Source of the DNA: a virus
Strand: one strand, 5' to 3'
Virus record (IMG/VR): IMGVR_UViG_3300021185_000481
Coordinates: 1 to 37,208 of that record
Length of the DNA stretch: 37,208 bases
Under the pieces are notes generated by a model. It was not told the origin of the DNA and searched no databases. It saw only the letters and a list, made by a program, of their open reading frames with translations. Shown piece by piece: positions 1-7,465 of this stretch (position 1 is its first letter; each line of letters begins with the position of its first letter). Made by a program: the position numbers and the translations under genes.

Positions 1-50
1 TAAATCAAACTATTGCCGAGTACGAAAATTCAACTCAAATTCTAGCATAA
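1..50 (+). CDS. C-terminal end of an unidentified protein (partial)
   Basis: An open frame enters from the left edge and ends at a TAA at 48-50. Only about 15 residues are visible, ending in STQILA, so no family can be assigned. The 64 bases that follow hold a stem-loop and the ribosome binding site of the next gene, which fits a real gene end. The protein could equally be a chance frame, but the same-strand context and clean stop make a true C-terminus more likely. Confidence 0.5.
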   Translation, partial: NQTIAEYENSTQILA

Positions 51-71
51 GGTAGGTGGTAAGTATCTCGT

Positions 72-92
72 ATGGGGTGCTAGTCACCCCAT
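72..92 (+). other. 8-bp perfect stem-loop between two genes
   Basis: ATGGGGTG at 72-79 pairs perfectly with CACCCCAT at 85-92 around the loop CTAGT. The outer bases C69-G70 and C94-G95 could extend the stem past a T-T mismatch. No T-run follows, so this is not a standard intrinsic terminator. It may act as an RNA processing or stability element, or as a weak attenuator, just upstream of the AGGAG binding site at 102-106. Confidence 0.45.
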
Positions 93-114
93 TCGTCATA
101 TAGGAGTTATATAA

Positions 115-351
115 ATGCCAATGTATACAATTGTAAATAAGAAAACGCAAGACACTCAAACGATGTTTTGTTCGTATGAAAAACTTCAAGAGAAGTTGGA
201 AGAGTTGGGCGAAAACTGGTCACAGGAAATTGGTGCTCCCGCACTGATTAGTGCCACTGGTAATATTGTCAACAAGACAAGTAGTGACTGGAAACAGCAC
301 TTGAAAAATATCGAGAAAGGATCGGGCGAAGGAACTACCATAAAAACATGA
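115..351 (+). CDS. FmdB-like small protein without zinc cysteines
   Basis: This 78-residue protein begins MPMYTI, then a turn with NKKTQDT, and contains GAPALISATG and a C-terminal GSGEGTTIKT. That layout matches the short FmdB-like proteins common in marine T4-like phages, where MPxY opens a small beta hairpin. Classical FmdB proteins carry CxxC zinc-ribbon cysteines. Here only one Cys (in FCSYEK) remains, so zinc binding is unlikely. The start is supported by AGGAG eight bases upstream. The stop overlaps the PhoH start (ATGA), so the two are probably translationally coupled. The function is unknown; regulator is only the generic family guess. Confidence 0.7.
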   Translation: MPMYTIVNKKTQDTQTMFCSYEKLQEKLEELGENWSQEIGAPALISATGNIVNKTSSDWKQHLKNIEKGSGEGTTIKT

Positions 352-1034
352 CAATGAAACGATTGAGAGTAGACGATCTACTCACCTATCCACCCATCAC
401 ATCAAATCAACAAATCGCACACGATGCATGGAATGACGGAGACCATTTGGTTCTCTGTGGTTCTGCGGGTACTGGTAAAACCTTTGTGGGTATGTACCTA
501 GCATTGTGGGATGTCATGGACAAGTCCTATGATCAGAACAGACTTGTTATCGTAAGAAGTGTAGTTCCTACCAGAGAGATGGGTTACCTGCCCGGCAGTG
601 TTGAAGAGAAGGTTGATGCCTATACCGCTCCCTATCGTTCAATCTGTACCGAACTCTTCAACGAGAAGATGGCATACGATAACCTAGAACAACAGGGTCT
701 CATAGAGTTTGTGTCCACATCGTTTATTCGTGGTACAACTCTGGATGACTGTGTTATACTCGTGGATGAAATGCAGAACCTCACATTCCATGAACTAGAC
801 AGTATTATCACAAGGGTGGGGCGCAATAGTCGAATCATCTTTAGTGGTGATTATTATCAGTCTGACTTGGGTAAAGAGTCAGACAAGAAAGGTATCCTTG
901 ACTTCATGAACATCATGGAAGTCATGAATAATTTTACAACCGTAGAATACGGATGGGCTGATATCGTTCGTTCCGACTTTGTTAGAGACTATATAATGAC
1001 AAAGGAAATGGTTGAAAGAGGAAACATAAAATGA
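348..1034 (+). CDS. phoH: PhoH-like ATPase
   Basis: The 228-residue protein is a P-loop ATPase of the PhoH family. Walker A is GSAGTGKT at residues 38-45 and Walker B is VILVDEMQN at 136-144. The PhoH signature GYLPGS lies at 79-84, followed by a GD..Q motif near 167-171 and arginines near the end. Homologues are frequent in marine phages and often called phosphate-starvation genes, although the phage protein is not proven to respond to phosphate and may act as an RNA helicase-type enzyme. The start at 348 overlaps the previous stop; a second ATG lies two codons later. Its end overlaps the peptidase gene by four bases. Confidence 0.92.
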   Translation: MTMKRLRVDDLLTYPPITSNQQIAHDAWNDGDHLVLCGSAGTGKTFVGMYLALWDVMDKSYDQNRLVIVRSVVPTREMGYLPGSVEEKVDAYTAPYRSICTELFNEKMAYDNLEQQGLIEFVSTSFIRGTTLDDCVILVDEMQNLTFHELDSIITRVGRNSRIIFSGDYYQSDLGKESDKKGILDFMNIMEVMNNFTTVEYGWADIVRSDFVRDYIMTKEMVERGNIK

Positions 1035-1495
1035 AACTAAGTCAAAATTTTTCACTCAAAGAGTTTACTAAGTCTATGACTGCGACTCGTTTGGGTATCG
1101 ATAACACACCACAAGGTGAACACCTACATGCGGCACAAGAGTTATTCTCTCAAGTGGTTCAGCATGTTCGGGATAAGTTTGGTATAACTCGTATCAATTC
1201 GGGTTACCGTTCACCCGCACTCAACGAAGCAGTGGGTGGTTCTTCACGATCACAACATTGTAAGGGTCAAGCAGTTGACATTGAATGCGATAAAGCAGAC
1301 AACCTTGTTGTGGCACAATGGATCAGAGACAACCTAGAGTTTGATCAGATCATCTCAGAGTTCTACGAAGAGGGTGACCCATCGTCTGGTTGGGTTCATG
1401 TGTCCTATGTGAGTCCCGAAGACAATCGCAAGAAGTGTCTGACCGCACAACGAGTAGATGGTAAGACACAGTATTCGGTTGGTCTACCTGAGTGA
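1031..1495 (+). CDS. M15-family peptidase, probable endolysin
   Basis: This 154-residue protein has the metal site of M15 D-Ala-D-Ala carboxypeptidase-like enzymes: SQHCKGQAVD supplies H76 and D83, and WVHVS supplies H123. The arginine in SGYRSP (residue 60) is also conserved in the family. Such proteins cut the peptide stems of peptidoglycan in the periplasm. No signal peptide is seen, so export would need a holin, or the protein could be virion-borne. It covers only the catalytic domain. Its start overlaps the PhoH stop (ATGA), and its stop overlaps the GTG of the next gene. A candidate holin lies about 3 kb downstream. Confidence 0.88.
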   Translation: MKLSQNFSLKEFTKSMTATRLGIDNTPQGEHLHAAQELFSQVVQHVRDKFGITRINSGYRSPALNEAVGGSSRSQHCKGQAVDIECDKADNLVVAQWIRDNLEFDQIISEFYEEGDPSSGWVHVSYVSPEDNRKKCLTAQRVDGKTQYSVGLPE

Positions 1496-2331
1496 ACTGC
1501 ATATTCCAGTACATGGTCGCCAACGAGGAGACCGATAAACGAGGTAAAGTAAAAGAGTATCCTCAAGGCCCTCGGAGCGAACTGTATCGGAGAAGTGCTG
1601 ATCTATCTGCCAAGTCATTCCGAATCTATTCAGATAAGATTGGATGCGATCACCATTATTCTACTAAGCAAGTATACACCGAAAACTTCAATGGATCAAC
1701 AGTTCTCTTATTTGAATGTCTGAGAATGATCTATGATACGATGTATGACAAGTATGATAAAGTGGCGTTCATCGACTCAGACATCATCTGTAATACCGAA
1801 GAGAATGTCTTTGATGTGTGCGGTGACTATGATGTTTCGGGTGTCTTGGAGTCAGAGATACGAACTGGAATGGATGGTGGATATAATGCTTGGGACTTCA
1901 ATGAAGAAAAGAAAAATCAATTACTCACAAAGTATAGACGAAACAATCTCCCCGCTGTACCAACAGAACCTCCCCTGAGACCCTCATGCGTAACTACGTT
2001 CAATACTGGTGTAATGATTTGGTCAAAGGAAGGGAGATTAAAAGCACGTGAGATGTTCGATCCTTGGTATAGTTACATGATGGATGGAGACGAACACGGT
2101 GACCCTAACTGGTTAAATAATGACCAACCTTGGTTGTCTGCCCAGATAATGAAATATGGATTGTCGTGGCAGTGTATTGACCAAAAATGGAATGACACCC
2201 CCACACACTGGGGTGATGGTAGAGGGTATAATCCAGAACACGCATACTTCCTACATTATACTGGTGGAGGTAATAAAGTTGTCATGTTAAATGATTTCAA
2301 AGAAGGTAAGTTTTCTTATTTAAAACCTTGA
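1492..2331 (+). CDS. Glycosyltransferase, GT8-like
   Basis: The 279-residue protein has a GT-A-like layout: a hydrophobic strand ending in the metal-binding DSD (residues 95-97, in AFIDSDII), then a later FNTGVMIW block and LHYTGG near the C-terminus. These are typical of GT8-type sugar transferases that use nucleotide sugars and Mn2+. The likely start is a GTG at 1492 inside the previous stop; an in-frame ATG at 1513 is possible and would drop seven residues. The final codons overlap the -35 of the promoter at 2328. Donor and acceptor are unknown. It is one of a set of similar genes in this window. Confidence 0.75.
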   Translation: MNCIFQYMVANEETDKRGKVKEYPQGPRSELYRRSADLSAKSFRIYSDKIGCDHHYSTKQVYTENFNGSTVLLFECLRMIYDTMYDKYDKVAFIDSDIICNTEENVFDVCGDYDVSGVLESEIRTGMDGGYNAWDFNEEKKNQLLTKYRRNNLPAVPTEPPLRPSCVTTFNTGVMIWSKEGRLKAREMFDPWYSYMMDGDEHGDPNWLNNDQPWLSAQIMKYGLSWQCIDQKWNDTPTHWGDGRGYNPEHAYFLHYTGGGNKVVMLNDFKEGKFSYLKP

Positions 2332-2356
2332 CAAAAGGTGTACCACCTGTTATAAT
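2328..2356 (+). promoter_or_regulatory. Consensus sigma70-type promoter with inverted repeat in spacer
   Basis: TTGACA (2328-2333) and TATAAT (2351-2356) are both exact consensus and are separated by exactly 17 bases. The spacer carries AGGTG-TAC-CACCT (2336-2348), a 5-bp inverted repeat that could bind a repressor or activator. The promoter sits at the end of a glycosyltransferase gene and fires into the modification cassette from 2403 onward. It most likely works early with host RNA polymerase. Confidence 0.85.
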
Positions 2357-2358
2357 AC

Positions 2359-2376
2359 TTGTATTGAGAATGAGAA
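2359..2376 (+). repeat. Shared early-leader element, copy 1
   Basis: This 18-base stretch directly after the -10 box at 2351 matches 22091-22108 at 17 of 18 positions. Both copies sit at the predicted transcript start. That suggests a common signal in the 5' end of two early transcripts, such as a binding site for a phage regulator of transcription or translation. Confidence 0.55.
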
Positions 2377-2402
2377 CTAACTAGGAAACTAAGGAATATG
2401 AA

Positions 2403-2987
2403 TTGAGAAATAATGATCACCAAAAAGTAATATTAACAGATGCAGACGGAGTCCTATTAAACTGGGGTTATGCTTTTAACGTCTGGATGCAAGAGAAGGG
2501 TTATGTGGCAAAGAAACCCTTGGAATACGACATCTGTGAGATATATGATATACCGAGAGCAGAGTCTAAGAAATTAGTAAGGTTCTTCAACGAATCGGCA
2601 CACATGGGGTTTCTACCCCCACATAGAGATGCCATGCAGTATGTTAAGAAACTGCACGAAGAACATGGTTATGTCTTTCACCTGATTACCTCTATGAGTA
2701 AAGACGAGAACGCACAGAAACTCAGAACAATGAACATTGAGAAGTTGTTTGGTGAGACTGCGTTTGTCAAATATATCTACCTCGACACTGGCGCAGACAA
2801 AGATGAAGTCCTTGCAGAATACGAAGGAACAGAATACATCTGGGTTGAAGACAAAGTTGAGAATGCCGAAGTCGGTAAGAGATTCGGTTTGGAAAGTCTT
2901 GTGATGGAACACGGTTACAACATGGACAACCAAGAGTTCCCATTAATGAGAGGTTGGAGAGACATCTACGAATATCTGGAAGGTTAA
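2403..2987 (+). CDS. HAD-superfamily phosphatase (nucleotidase-like)
   Basis: The 194-residue protein shows HAD motif I as DADGVLLN (D13 nucleophile, D15 acid/base), motif II around ITS at 95-97, K133 as the likely motif III lysine, and an acidic motif IV in WVEDKVENA near 148-154. It probably dephosphorylates a small phosphate such as a nucleotide or sugar phosphate. No ATG fits: the ATG at 2398 runs straight into a stop. TTG at 2403 has AAGGA seven bases upstream and is the best start. It is the first gene after the strong promoter at 2328. The substrate cannot be told from sequence. Confidence 0.78.
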   Translation: MRNNDHQKVILTDADGVLLNWGYAFNVWMQEKGYVAKKPLEYDICEIYDIPRAESKKLVRFFNESAHMGFLPPHRDAMQYVKKLHEEHGYVFHLITSMSKDENAQKLRTMNIEKLFGETAFVKYIYLDTGADKDEVLAEYEGTEYIWVEDKVENAEVGKRFGLESLVMEHGYNMDNQEFPLMRGWRDIYEYLEG

Positions 2988-3005
2988 ACTTGTATACATA
3001 AATGC

Positions 3006-4529
3006 ATGAAAAGATATGTAGGTTACTCCGAGTATTTCCACGATGCAGGCATGGGTATCATCAATCCTGATGGTACAGTGGCATTTGCATCTCAATCAGA
3101 ACGATACAGCGGAAGAAAGTGCGACCCTTTAATTGATCCGCATATGTGGTCTTTTGTTAATAAAGAAGACCACATCACTTACTACGAAGATACACAACTC
3201 CGTGTGGACAAGATGGGTGGTTACCGAACCCATGGCCCGTGGTCTCTGGATGGGTTTAGAAGCGAAAAAGTAGAACAAGAAACATTGATGCGTAATTCAT
3301 TGATGTATGATGATTTCAACTCACACCACGAAAGTCACAATGCCCTCGCATTCCTTACCCGACCTTGGGAATCCAAAGAAGATACTGTACTGGTATCTGT
3401 AGATGGTTCGGGTGAAACTGAATCTGTCTCAATCATGGATCATAAATTCAATGTCTTAGAAACGATTCTTTGGCCTCAATCCTTGGGTTGTATGTATGGA
3501 TTAGTGGTCAAAGGACTGGGAATGGAAGTGTTAAGAGACGAGTATATTATCATGGGTCTTGCTGCCTATGGTGAAGTGGATGATTATCTCTACAACTTAC
3601 TTCATAATTCTTACTATTGGTTCGAAACTGAAACTGCTAAAAACATACGTCAGATTCAAGAGTTTGAAGGTGTGTCGGTTGCGGAAAGTGAATTGTCTAC
3701 AAAGTATGCACATTATCAGAATCGAATTTTTTCAACCATAAGAGATCATGGTATCAGTCAAGAAGACTCAGCGGCAACTGTACAGAAGTTCTTTGAAGTT
3801 GAGATTATGAAGATTATGAAAAGGGCACGTAAGTGGGGTACTAAACTAGTCTACTCTGGTGGTTGTGCTCAGAATGTTGTTGCAAATTCAATGATACGAG
3901 AACTGTTTGACGAAATGCATATCTCAGTCAATCCAACAGATGCGGGTAGTGCATTGGGTTGTGCCGCACTAACATGGCACAAGGAGACAGGAGGAACGCA
4001 TCTAAAGGACTTTAATCCCTACCTTGGTCACAACATAGAACGTGACATAGACCCCAAGGAGGTAGCAGAATACCTTGTAGAAAACAGGGTTTGTGGTGTT
4101 GCGAATGGTCGTGCGGAGTATGGGCCTCGTGCATTGGGTAATCGATCTCTACTCGCAGACGTTAGGTATGACGTAAAGGATACTGTCAATGATATCAAAC
4201 GTAGACATCGGTACAGACCCTTTGCACCCGCAATCCTGTCTGAGTATGCAGACGAATACTTTGAAGGCCCAATGAATGAATATATGCAGTACACCGCAGT
4301 CGCAAAACATCCCTATAAGTCTGTTACCCATGTAGATGGCACTGCAAGGGTTCAGTTGGTCAAACCTGATTGTAAGTCTGTTCTACGACAGATACTAGAA
4401 GAATACCACAAAATAACGGGTGTTCCAATGTTACTAAATACATCGTTGAACATACGTAATAAACCAATGGTCAACACCATTGAAGACGCTATAGAATGGG
4501 AAAACAAATATAACGTAAAGGTATTCTAA
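3006..4529 (+). CDS. NodU/TobZ-family carbamoyltransferase
   Basis: This 507-residue protein belongs to the NodU/CmcH/TobZ family, which makes carbamoyl-AMP from carbamoyl phosphate and ATP and passes the carbamoyl group to a hydroxyl. Family blocks are visible: HDA at 12-14, VSVDGSGE at 130-137, YSGGCAQN at 283-290 and GRAEYGPRALGNRS at 368-381, with FAPAIL after it. It is slightly shorter than many bacterial members but has both the Kae1-like and the C-terminal parts. Known acceptors are antibiotics, nodulation factors and, for one phage-derived enzyme, 5-hydroxymethylcytosine. The acceptor here is unknown. Its stop overlaps the next start (TAATG). Confidence 0.9.
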   Translation: MKRYVGYSEYFHDAGMGIINPDGTVAFASQSERYSGRKCDPLIDPHMWSFVNKEDHITYYEDTQLRVDKMGGYRTHGPWSLDGFRSEKVEQETLMRNSLMYDDFNSHHESHNALAFLTRPWESKEDTVLVSVDGSGETESVSIMDHKFNVLETILWPQSLGCMYGLVVKGLGMEVLRDEYIIMGLAAYGEVDDYLYNLLHNSYYWFETETAKNIRQIQEFEGVSVAESELSTKYAHYQNRIFSTIRDHGISQEDSAATVQKFFEVEIMKIMKRARKWGTKLVYSGGCAQNVVANSMIRELFDEMHISVNPTDAGSALGCAALTWHKETGGTHLKDFNPYLGHNIERDIDPKEVAEYLVENRVCGVANGRAEYGPRALGNRSLLADVRYDVKDTVNDIKRRHRYRPFAPAILSEYADEYFEGPMNEYMQYTAVAKHPYKSVTHVDGTARVQLVKPDCKSVLRQILEEYHKITGVPMLLNTSLNIRNKPMVNTIEDAIEWENKYNVKVF

Positions 4530-4855
4530 TGGAAGAAGAACTAAAAGCAGCGGGTCATCATCCCGCAGATTCAAATGGAGACGGAAAGGTCTCTGACAAA
4601 GAACAACAAATGTACCTAGAGTTCAAACGCAAAGAACTCGAAGATGCAGATGCAATGAGAGACGCACAACGTAAGATGGCGTGGTTCTCTCTGATCGGTA
4701 TGTTGTTCTATCCTAGTGGTGTATTCCTCACTGTCCTGTTCGGACTAGACAAGGCTGCAGAAATTATCGGAGATATCGCATCAATCTATTTTGTGTCAGT
4801 TGCTGCTATCGTCTCTGCATTCTTTGGATTCCAGAACATGGGTAACAAAAAGTAG
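4529..4855 (+). CDS. EF-hand protein with two membrane segments (holin candidate)
   Basis: The 108-residue protein carries a perfect 12-residue EF-hand loop at 14-25 (D-x-N-x-D-G-x-x-S-x-x-E), then a charged helix, then two hydrophobic segments around residues 50-71 and 78-99, and ends NMGNKK. A calcium-binding loop before a two-helix hairpin suggests a membrane protein with an ion-sensing cytoplasmic or periplasmic end. Two-helix topology and small size fit a class II holin, and an M15 endolysin candidate lies at 1031. Holin function is inferred only from topology. The start overlaps the carbamoyltransferase stop. Confidence 0.72.
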   Translation: MEEELKAAGHHPADSNGDGKVSDKEQQMYLEFKRKELEDADAMRDAQRKMAWFSLIGMLFYPSGVFLTVLFGLDKAAEIIGDIASIYFVSVAAIVSAFFGFQNMGNKK

Positions 4856-4861
4856 TAACCA

Positions 4862-5710
4862 ATGGAAAAGGTTAGGTGGCGAGGGACATGGGGTGTAGGT
4901 GACTTCATGAATGCTCTCAATGTTTGTCATAACTATTGTTGGGCAAACAACATAAAGGTTAATCTGGAAATGCATTGGGAACATGGAGAAGACTATCTCC
5001 ATTCACCTGATGATCCCGAAACAATCATAGAACGCATGGAATGGATTCATTCACAGTATCATCGACAAGATGATGTTGTGGTTACTCACGTCTATAATTC
5101 TAATCTATTCGAACATGGAAACAAGAACAGCAATAAATCAAAACACCGATTCTATTTCGATTCAAATTCTTTTGAACCCACCACCGCTCCACAAAACGAT
5201 TGGATATTCAAACCAAAAGTATTTGTACCCAAGAAACAGAAGGTAGTTATCTGGACACCGACCTACAATACGGAACAACCAAGAACTTGGAAAAGGTTCT
5301 TGACAAAAGATGATTGGTCGAGTATAATAAGCTCTGTGTCTTGGGAGGGTTGGATACTGGTTGAGTTGACCTATCGAACACCCATTAGAGATGCATTTAA
5401 ACAGATACAAGAAGCTGACTTCATTGTTTGTTATGATGGTATGTGGCATTTTATTGCAAGAAACTTTGGTAAACCAATGTTCATTCCATCATGGGAAGGT
5501 ATCACAGGATATAATACACCTCAAGCAATAAGAAGACCACTGATTGATATAAGGAAGTATACAGACAATCCATCTAAAGCAATAAGTATAGGTCGCAAAG
5601 AGGTTTTGGACTTCTTTAAAGAAGAGAACTTTGAAAGTAATATGGGACATATGAAAGATGAAGGAAAGAGATATATACACAGGATGAAGAAGATATTTTA
5701 TGAAGATTGA
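4862..5710 (+). CDS. Conserved marine-phage protein, possible GT-B glycosyltransferase
   Basis: The 282-residue protein opens with VRWRGTWGVGDFMNALN, which resembles the N-terminal glycine-rich loop of heptosyltransferase-like (GT9) folds. Later it has VIWTPTYN, reminiscent of the second Rossmann half, and DFIVCYDGMWHFIARNFGKPM, like the nucleotide-sugar site of that fold. I recognise the pattern from uncharacterised marine phage proteins but not an established function. A perfect sigma70-type promoter lies inside the gene at 5300-5328. Its last 11 bases overlap the radical SAM gene. Confidence is high that it is a gene and moderate for the fold. Confidence 0.7.
   Translation: MEKVRWRGTWGVGDFMNALNVCHNYCWANNIKVNLEMHWEHGEDYLHSPDDPETIIERMEWIHSQYHRQDDVVVTHVYNSNLFEHGNKNSNKSKHRFYFDSNSFEPTTAPQNDWIFKPKVFVPKKQKVVIWTPTYNTEQPRTWKRFLTKDDWSSIISSVSWEGWILVELTYRTPIRDAFKQIQEADFIVCYDGMWHFIARNFGKPMFIPSWEGITGYNTPQAIRRPLIDIRKYTDNPSKAISIGRKEVLDFFKEENFESNMGHMKDEGKRYIHRMKKIFYED
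5300..5328 (+). promoter_or_regulatory. Perfect sigma70-type promoter inside a coding region
   Basis: TTGACA (5300-5305) and TATAAT (5323-5328) are exact and 17 bases apart. They lie within the gene at 4862-5710, about 370 bases before the radical SAM gene. Under uniform base composition a 12/12 match at one spacing is expected by chance roughly 0.004 times in this window on both strands, so it may boost the downstream genes. The protein-coding constraint (FLTKDDW, SII) means coincidence is not excluded. Confidence 0.6.
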
Positions 5711-6662
5711 TAGAGCAGTAATAGAGATTAACGGTGGTTGTAACTACTCGTGTACTATGTGTCCACAGGACATGCGTACTGGTGGACGAGACAAAAAGTT
5801 TCTGAAGAAGATGGGACTAGAGGACTTTGAGAGGAATGTTGCAGACTGTGCCAAGCATGGACTACGAGTTGTCAACCTAGAGGGTAGTGGTGAACCCACA
5901 CTGAATAGAAACCTACCCGAATACATTAAGATCGTAAAGAAGTATGGAGCAAAGTGTTTCATGTTCTCTAATGGATTCCGTATGTCTGGTCAGTTTATGA
6001 GAGACTGTGTTGACGCAGGATTGGACTTCTATCGATTCTCTTTCATCGGATACAGTCCAGAGAAGTATGACGAGTGGATGCATAATATTATTGGAGGAAA
6101 CTTCAACACCATCGTCAATAATATTCGTGAGATGAAAGCATATGTGGATGAGACTGGAAGTGACTGTGTGGTCGCAACCTATCACTTGATTACTGACAAC
6201 GATAACCTAAATAGTGAACTCCAACAGTATAAAAAGTTGGTCAACGACCTTGGGGTCAAAACAGAAATTTGGAAGATGCACAACTGGTCTGGTGTATATG
6301 AGATCGGTGTCAACGAAAGAAAAGGTGAGGTAAAAACCTGTGGCAGACCCTTTAGTCCTGATGTTGTTATTCGTGCTGGCGGTCTTGACGGTAATACTGG
6401 TGCTGTTGCGCCGTGTTGCCAAGTCCTCGGAAGAGATGAAGAAGCAGTTCTTGGACATACTAGCAAAAACACCATTGAAGAAATCTGGGAAGGAGAAGAG
6501 TACACCAAACTCCGTGAGGATCATACCACTGGCGATTACCCTGATTACTGTCGTAGTTGTGACTTCCTTCTTGATGACCCCGAAGTTCTAGTCTACACTA
6601 ACCATGAACGTGATCTAATGAAGATGCACGGAACTGAGTTTGACCTAAATGATTACCGATAA
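5700..6662 (+). CDS. Radical SAM/SPASM-type enzyme
   Basis: The 320-residue protein has the radical SAM cluster motif CxxxCxxC (C14, C18, C21) and the SAM-binding block LEGSGEPTLN at 60-69. The C-terminal part has the cysteines of a SPASM-like auxiliary cluster domain: C214, C239, C240, C284 and C287 (CRSC). Such enzymes use S-adenosylmethionine to make a 5'-deoxyadenosyl radical and modify peptides, sugars or alcohols. No small precursor peptide is obvious beside it, and its neighbours are glycosyltransferases, so a sugar or cofactor substrate is plausible. Its start overlaps the previous gene by 11 bases and its end overlaps the next by 14. Confidence 0.88.
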   Translation: MKIDRAVIEINGGCNYSCTMCPQDMRTGGRDKKFLKKMGLEDFERNVADCAKHGLRVVNLEGSGEPTLNRNLPEYIKIVKKYGAKCFMFSNGFRMSGQFMRDCVDAGLDFYRFSFIGYSPEKYDEWMHNIIGGNFNTIVNNIREMKAYVDETGSDCVVATYHLITDNDNLNSELQQYKKLVNDLGVKTEIWKMHNWSGVYEIGVNERKGEVKTCGRPFSPDVVIRAGGLDGNTGAVAPCCQVLGRDEEAVLGHTSKNTIEEIWEGEEYTKLREDHTTGDYPDYCRSCDFLLDDPEVLVYTNHERDLMKMHGTEFDLNDYR

Positions 6663-7245
6663 CCTATGGATGATACAAATACCTGCTAACAAGGTATCAC
6701 AACATTATGTAAGACAGACGATTCCCACATGGGACTGTCATGTCAATCTGTTTGATGCATACACCCCCGATCATATGCCCAACTATCTGAACTTTGGTAA
6801 GTTCTGGGGTCAACGTGATTTCAGTGAGAGTGAGAAGGCGGGATTCTATAGTCACTTAGAGTTGTGGCAACTGTGTTATACCGAAGAAAGACCTATCGCA
6901 ATCATTGAGCATGATGTGGTGCAACGTAAGAAGGATATGCCTATTGTGGGTAACTTCTTTGCGTTTGCAGACTTTGAGGATGAGGACAACTGGAGAAACT
7001 ACTCTACCAGATTCAAGGGTCATCCATACTGGGGAACAGACGAACCTCTGTGTCCTGTTACACACGCATACTACATCACTCCCGATGTTGCAGAGGCGTT
7101 ATTCTACGCAGTCACTCTAGACCCCATCACCAAGTTTGTGGATGATTATATGTGGGAGTTCATGGGTCAAGACAAGGGAATGATCGTACCTTATTCTAGT
7201 CCTATATATTATGATGATATTGGAAATACGATGAGACATGAGTAA
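6649..7245 (+). CDS. Glycosyltransferase, GT25-like
   Basis: The 198-residue protein shows the GT25-type pattern: GFYSHLELW (residues 65-73), the acidic IIEHDV (EHD at 87-89) and a later HAYYITPDVAEAL block. GT25 enzymes transfer galactose or related sugars in LPS and collagen-like glycans. It is at the short end for the family. The start overlaps the radical SAM gene by 14 bases and the end overlaps the next by eight, so it is cotranslated within the cassette. It is related in pattern to the two GT25-like genes at 15445 and 16155. Confidence 0.75.
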   Translation: MITDNLWMIQIPANKVSQHYVRQTIPTWDCHVNLFDAYTPDHMPNYLNFGKFWGQRDFSESEKAGFYSHLELWQLCYTEERPIAIIEHDVVQRKKDMPIVGNFFAFADFEDEDNWRNYSTRFKGHPYWGTDEPLCPVTHAYYITPDVAEALFYAVTLDPITKFVDDYMWEFMGQDKGMIVPYSSPIYYDDIGNTMRHE

Positions 7246-7465
7246 AAAATATATACACGTGAACCAACACAAGATTCGTGCAAACCTGAAACACGGTACG
7301 AATGAACCAGTAATCACAGTGAAAGAGGGTAAGAAAAATACCTATGGTCATAATGTAACGATACATGGGCCTAGTGTAGTACGGTATGGTGAAGAGGGTA
7401 AACCTATTCTCTCTTGTGGTGCAAGAGTCGTGATTGAAACTGAATCGGAAGTTGATATAACATGA
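7238..7465 (+). CDS. Conserved hypothetical protein of T4-like marine phages
   Basis: This 75-residue protein begins near YIHVNQHKIRAN and holds TIHGPSVV and LSCGARVVIETES. I recognise this pattern from short conserved proteins in cyanophages and related marine phages, but no function is known to me. Alternating hydrophobic residues suggest an all-beta fold. It overlaps the genes on both sides by 8 and 4 bases, which argues that it is truly expressed as part of the operon. Confidence 0.75.
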   Translation: MSKKYIHVNQHKIRANLKHGTNEPVITVKEGKKNTYGHNVTIHGPSVVRYGEEGKPILSCGARVVIETESEVDIT

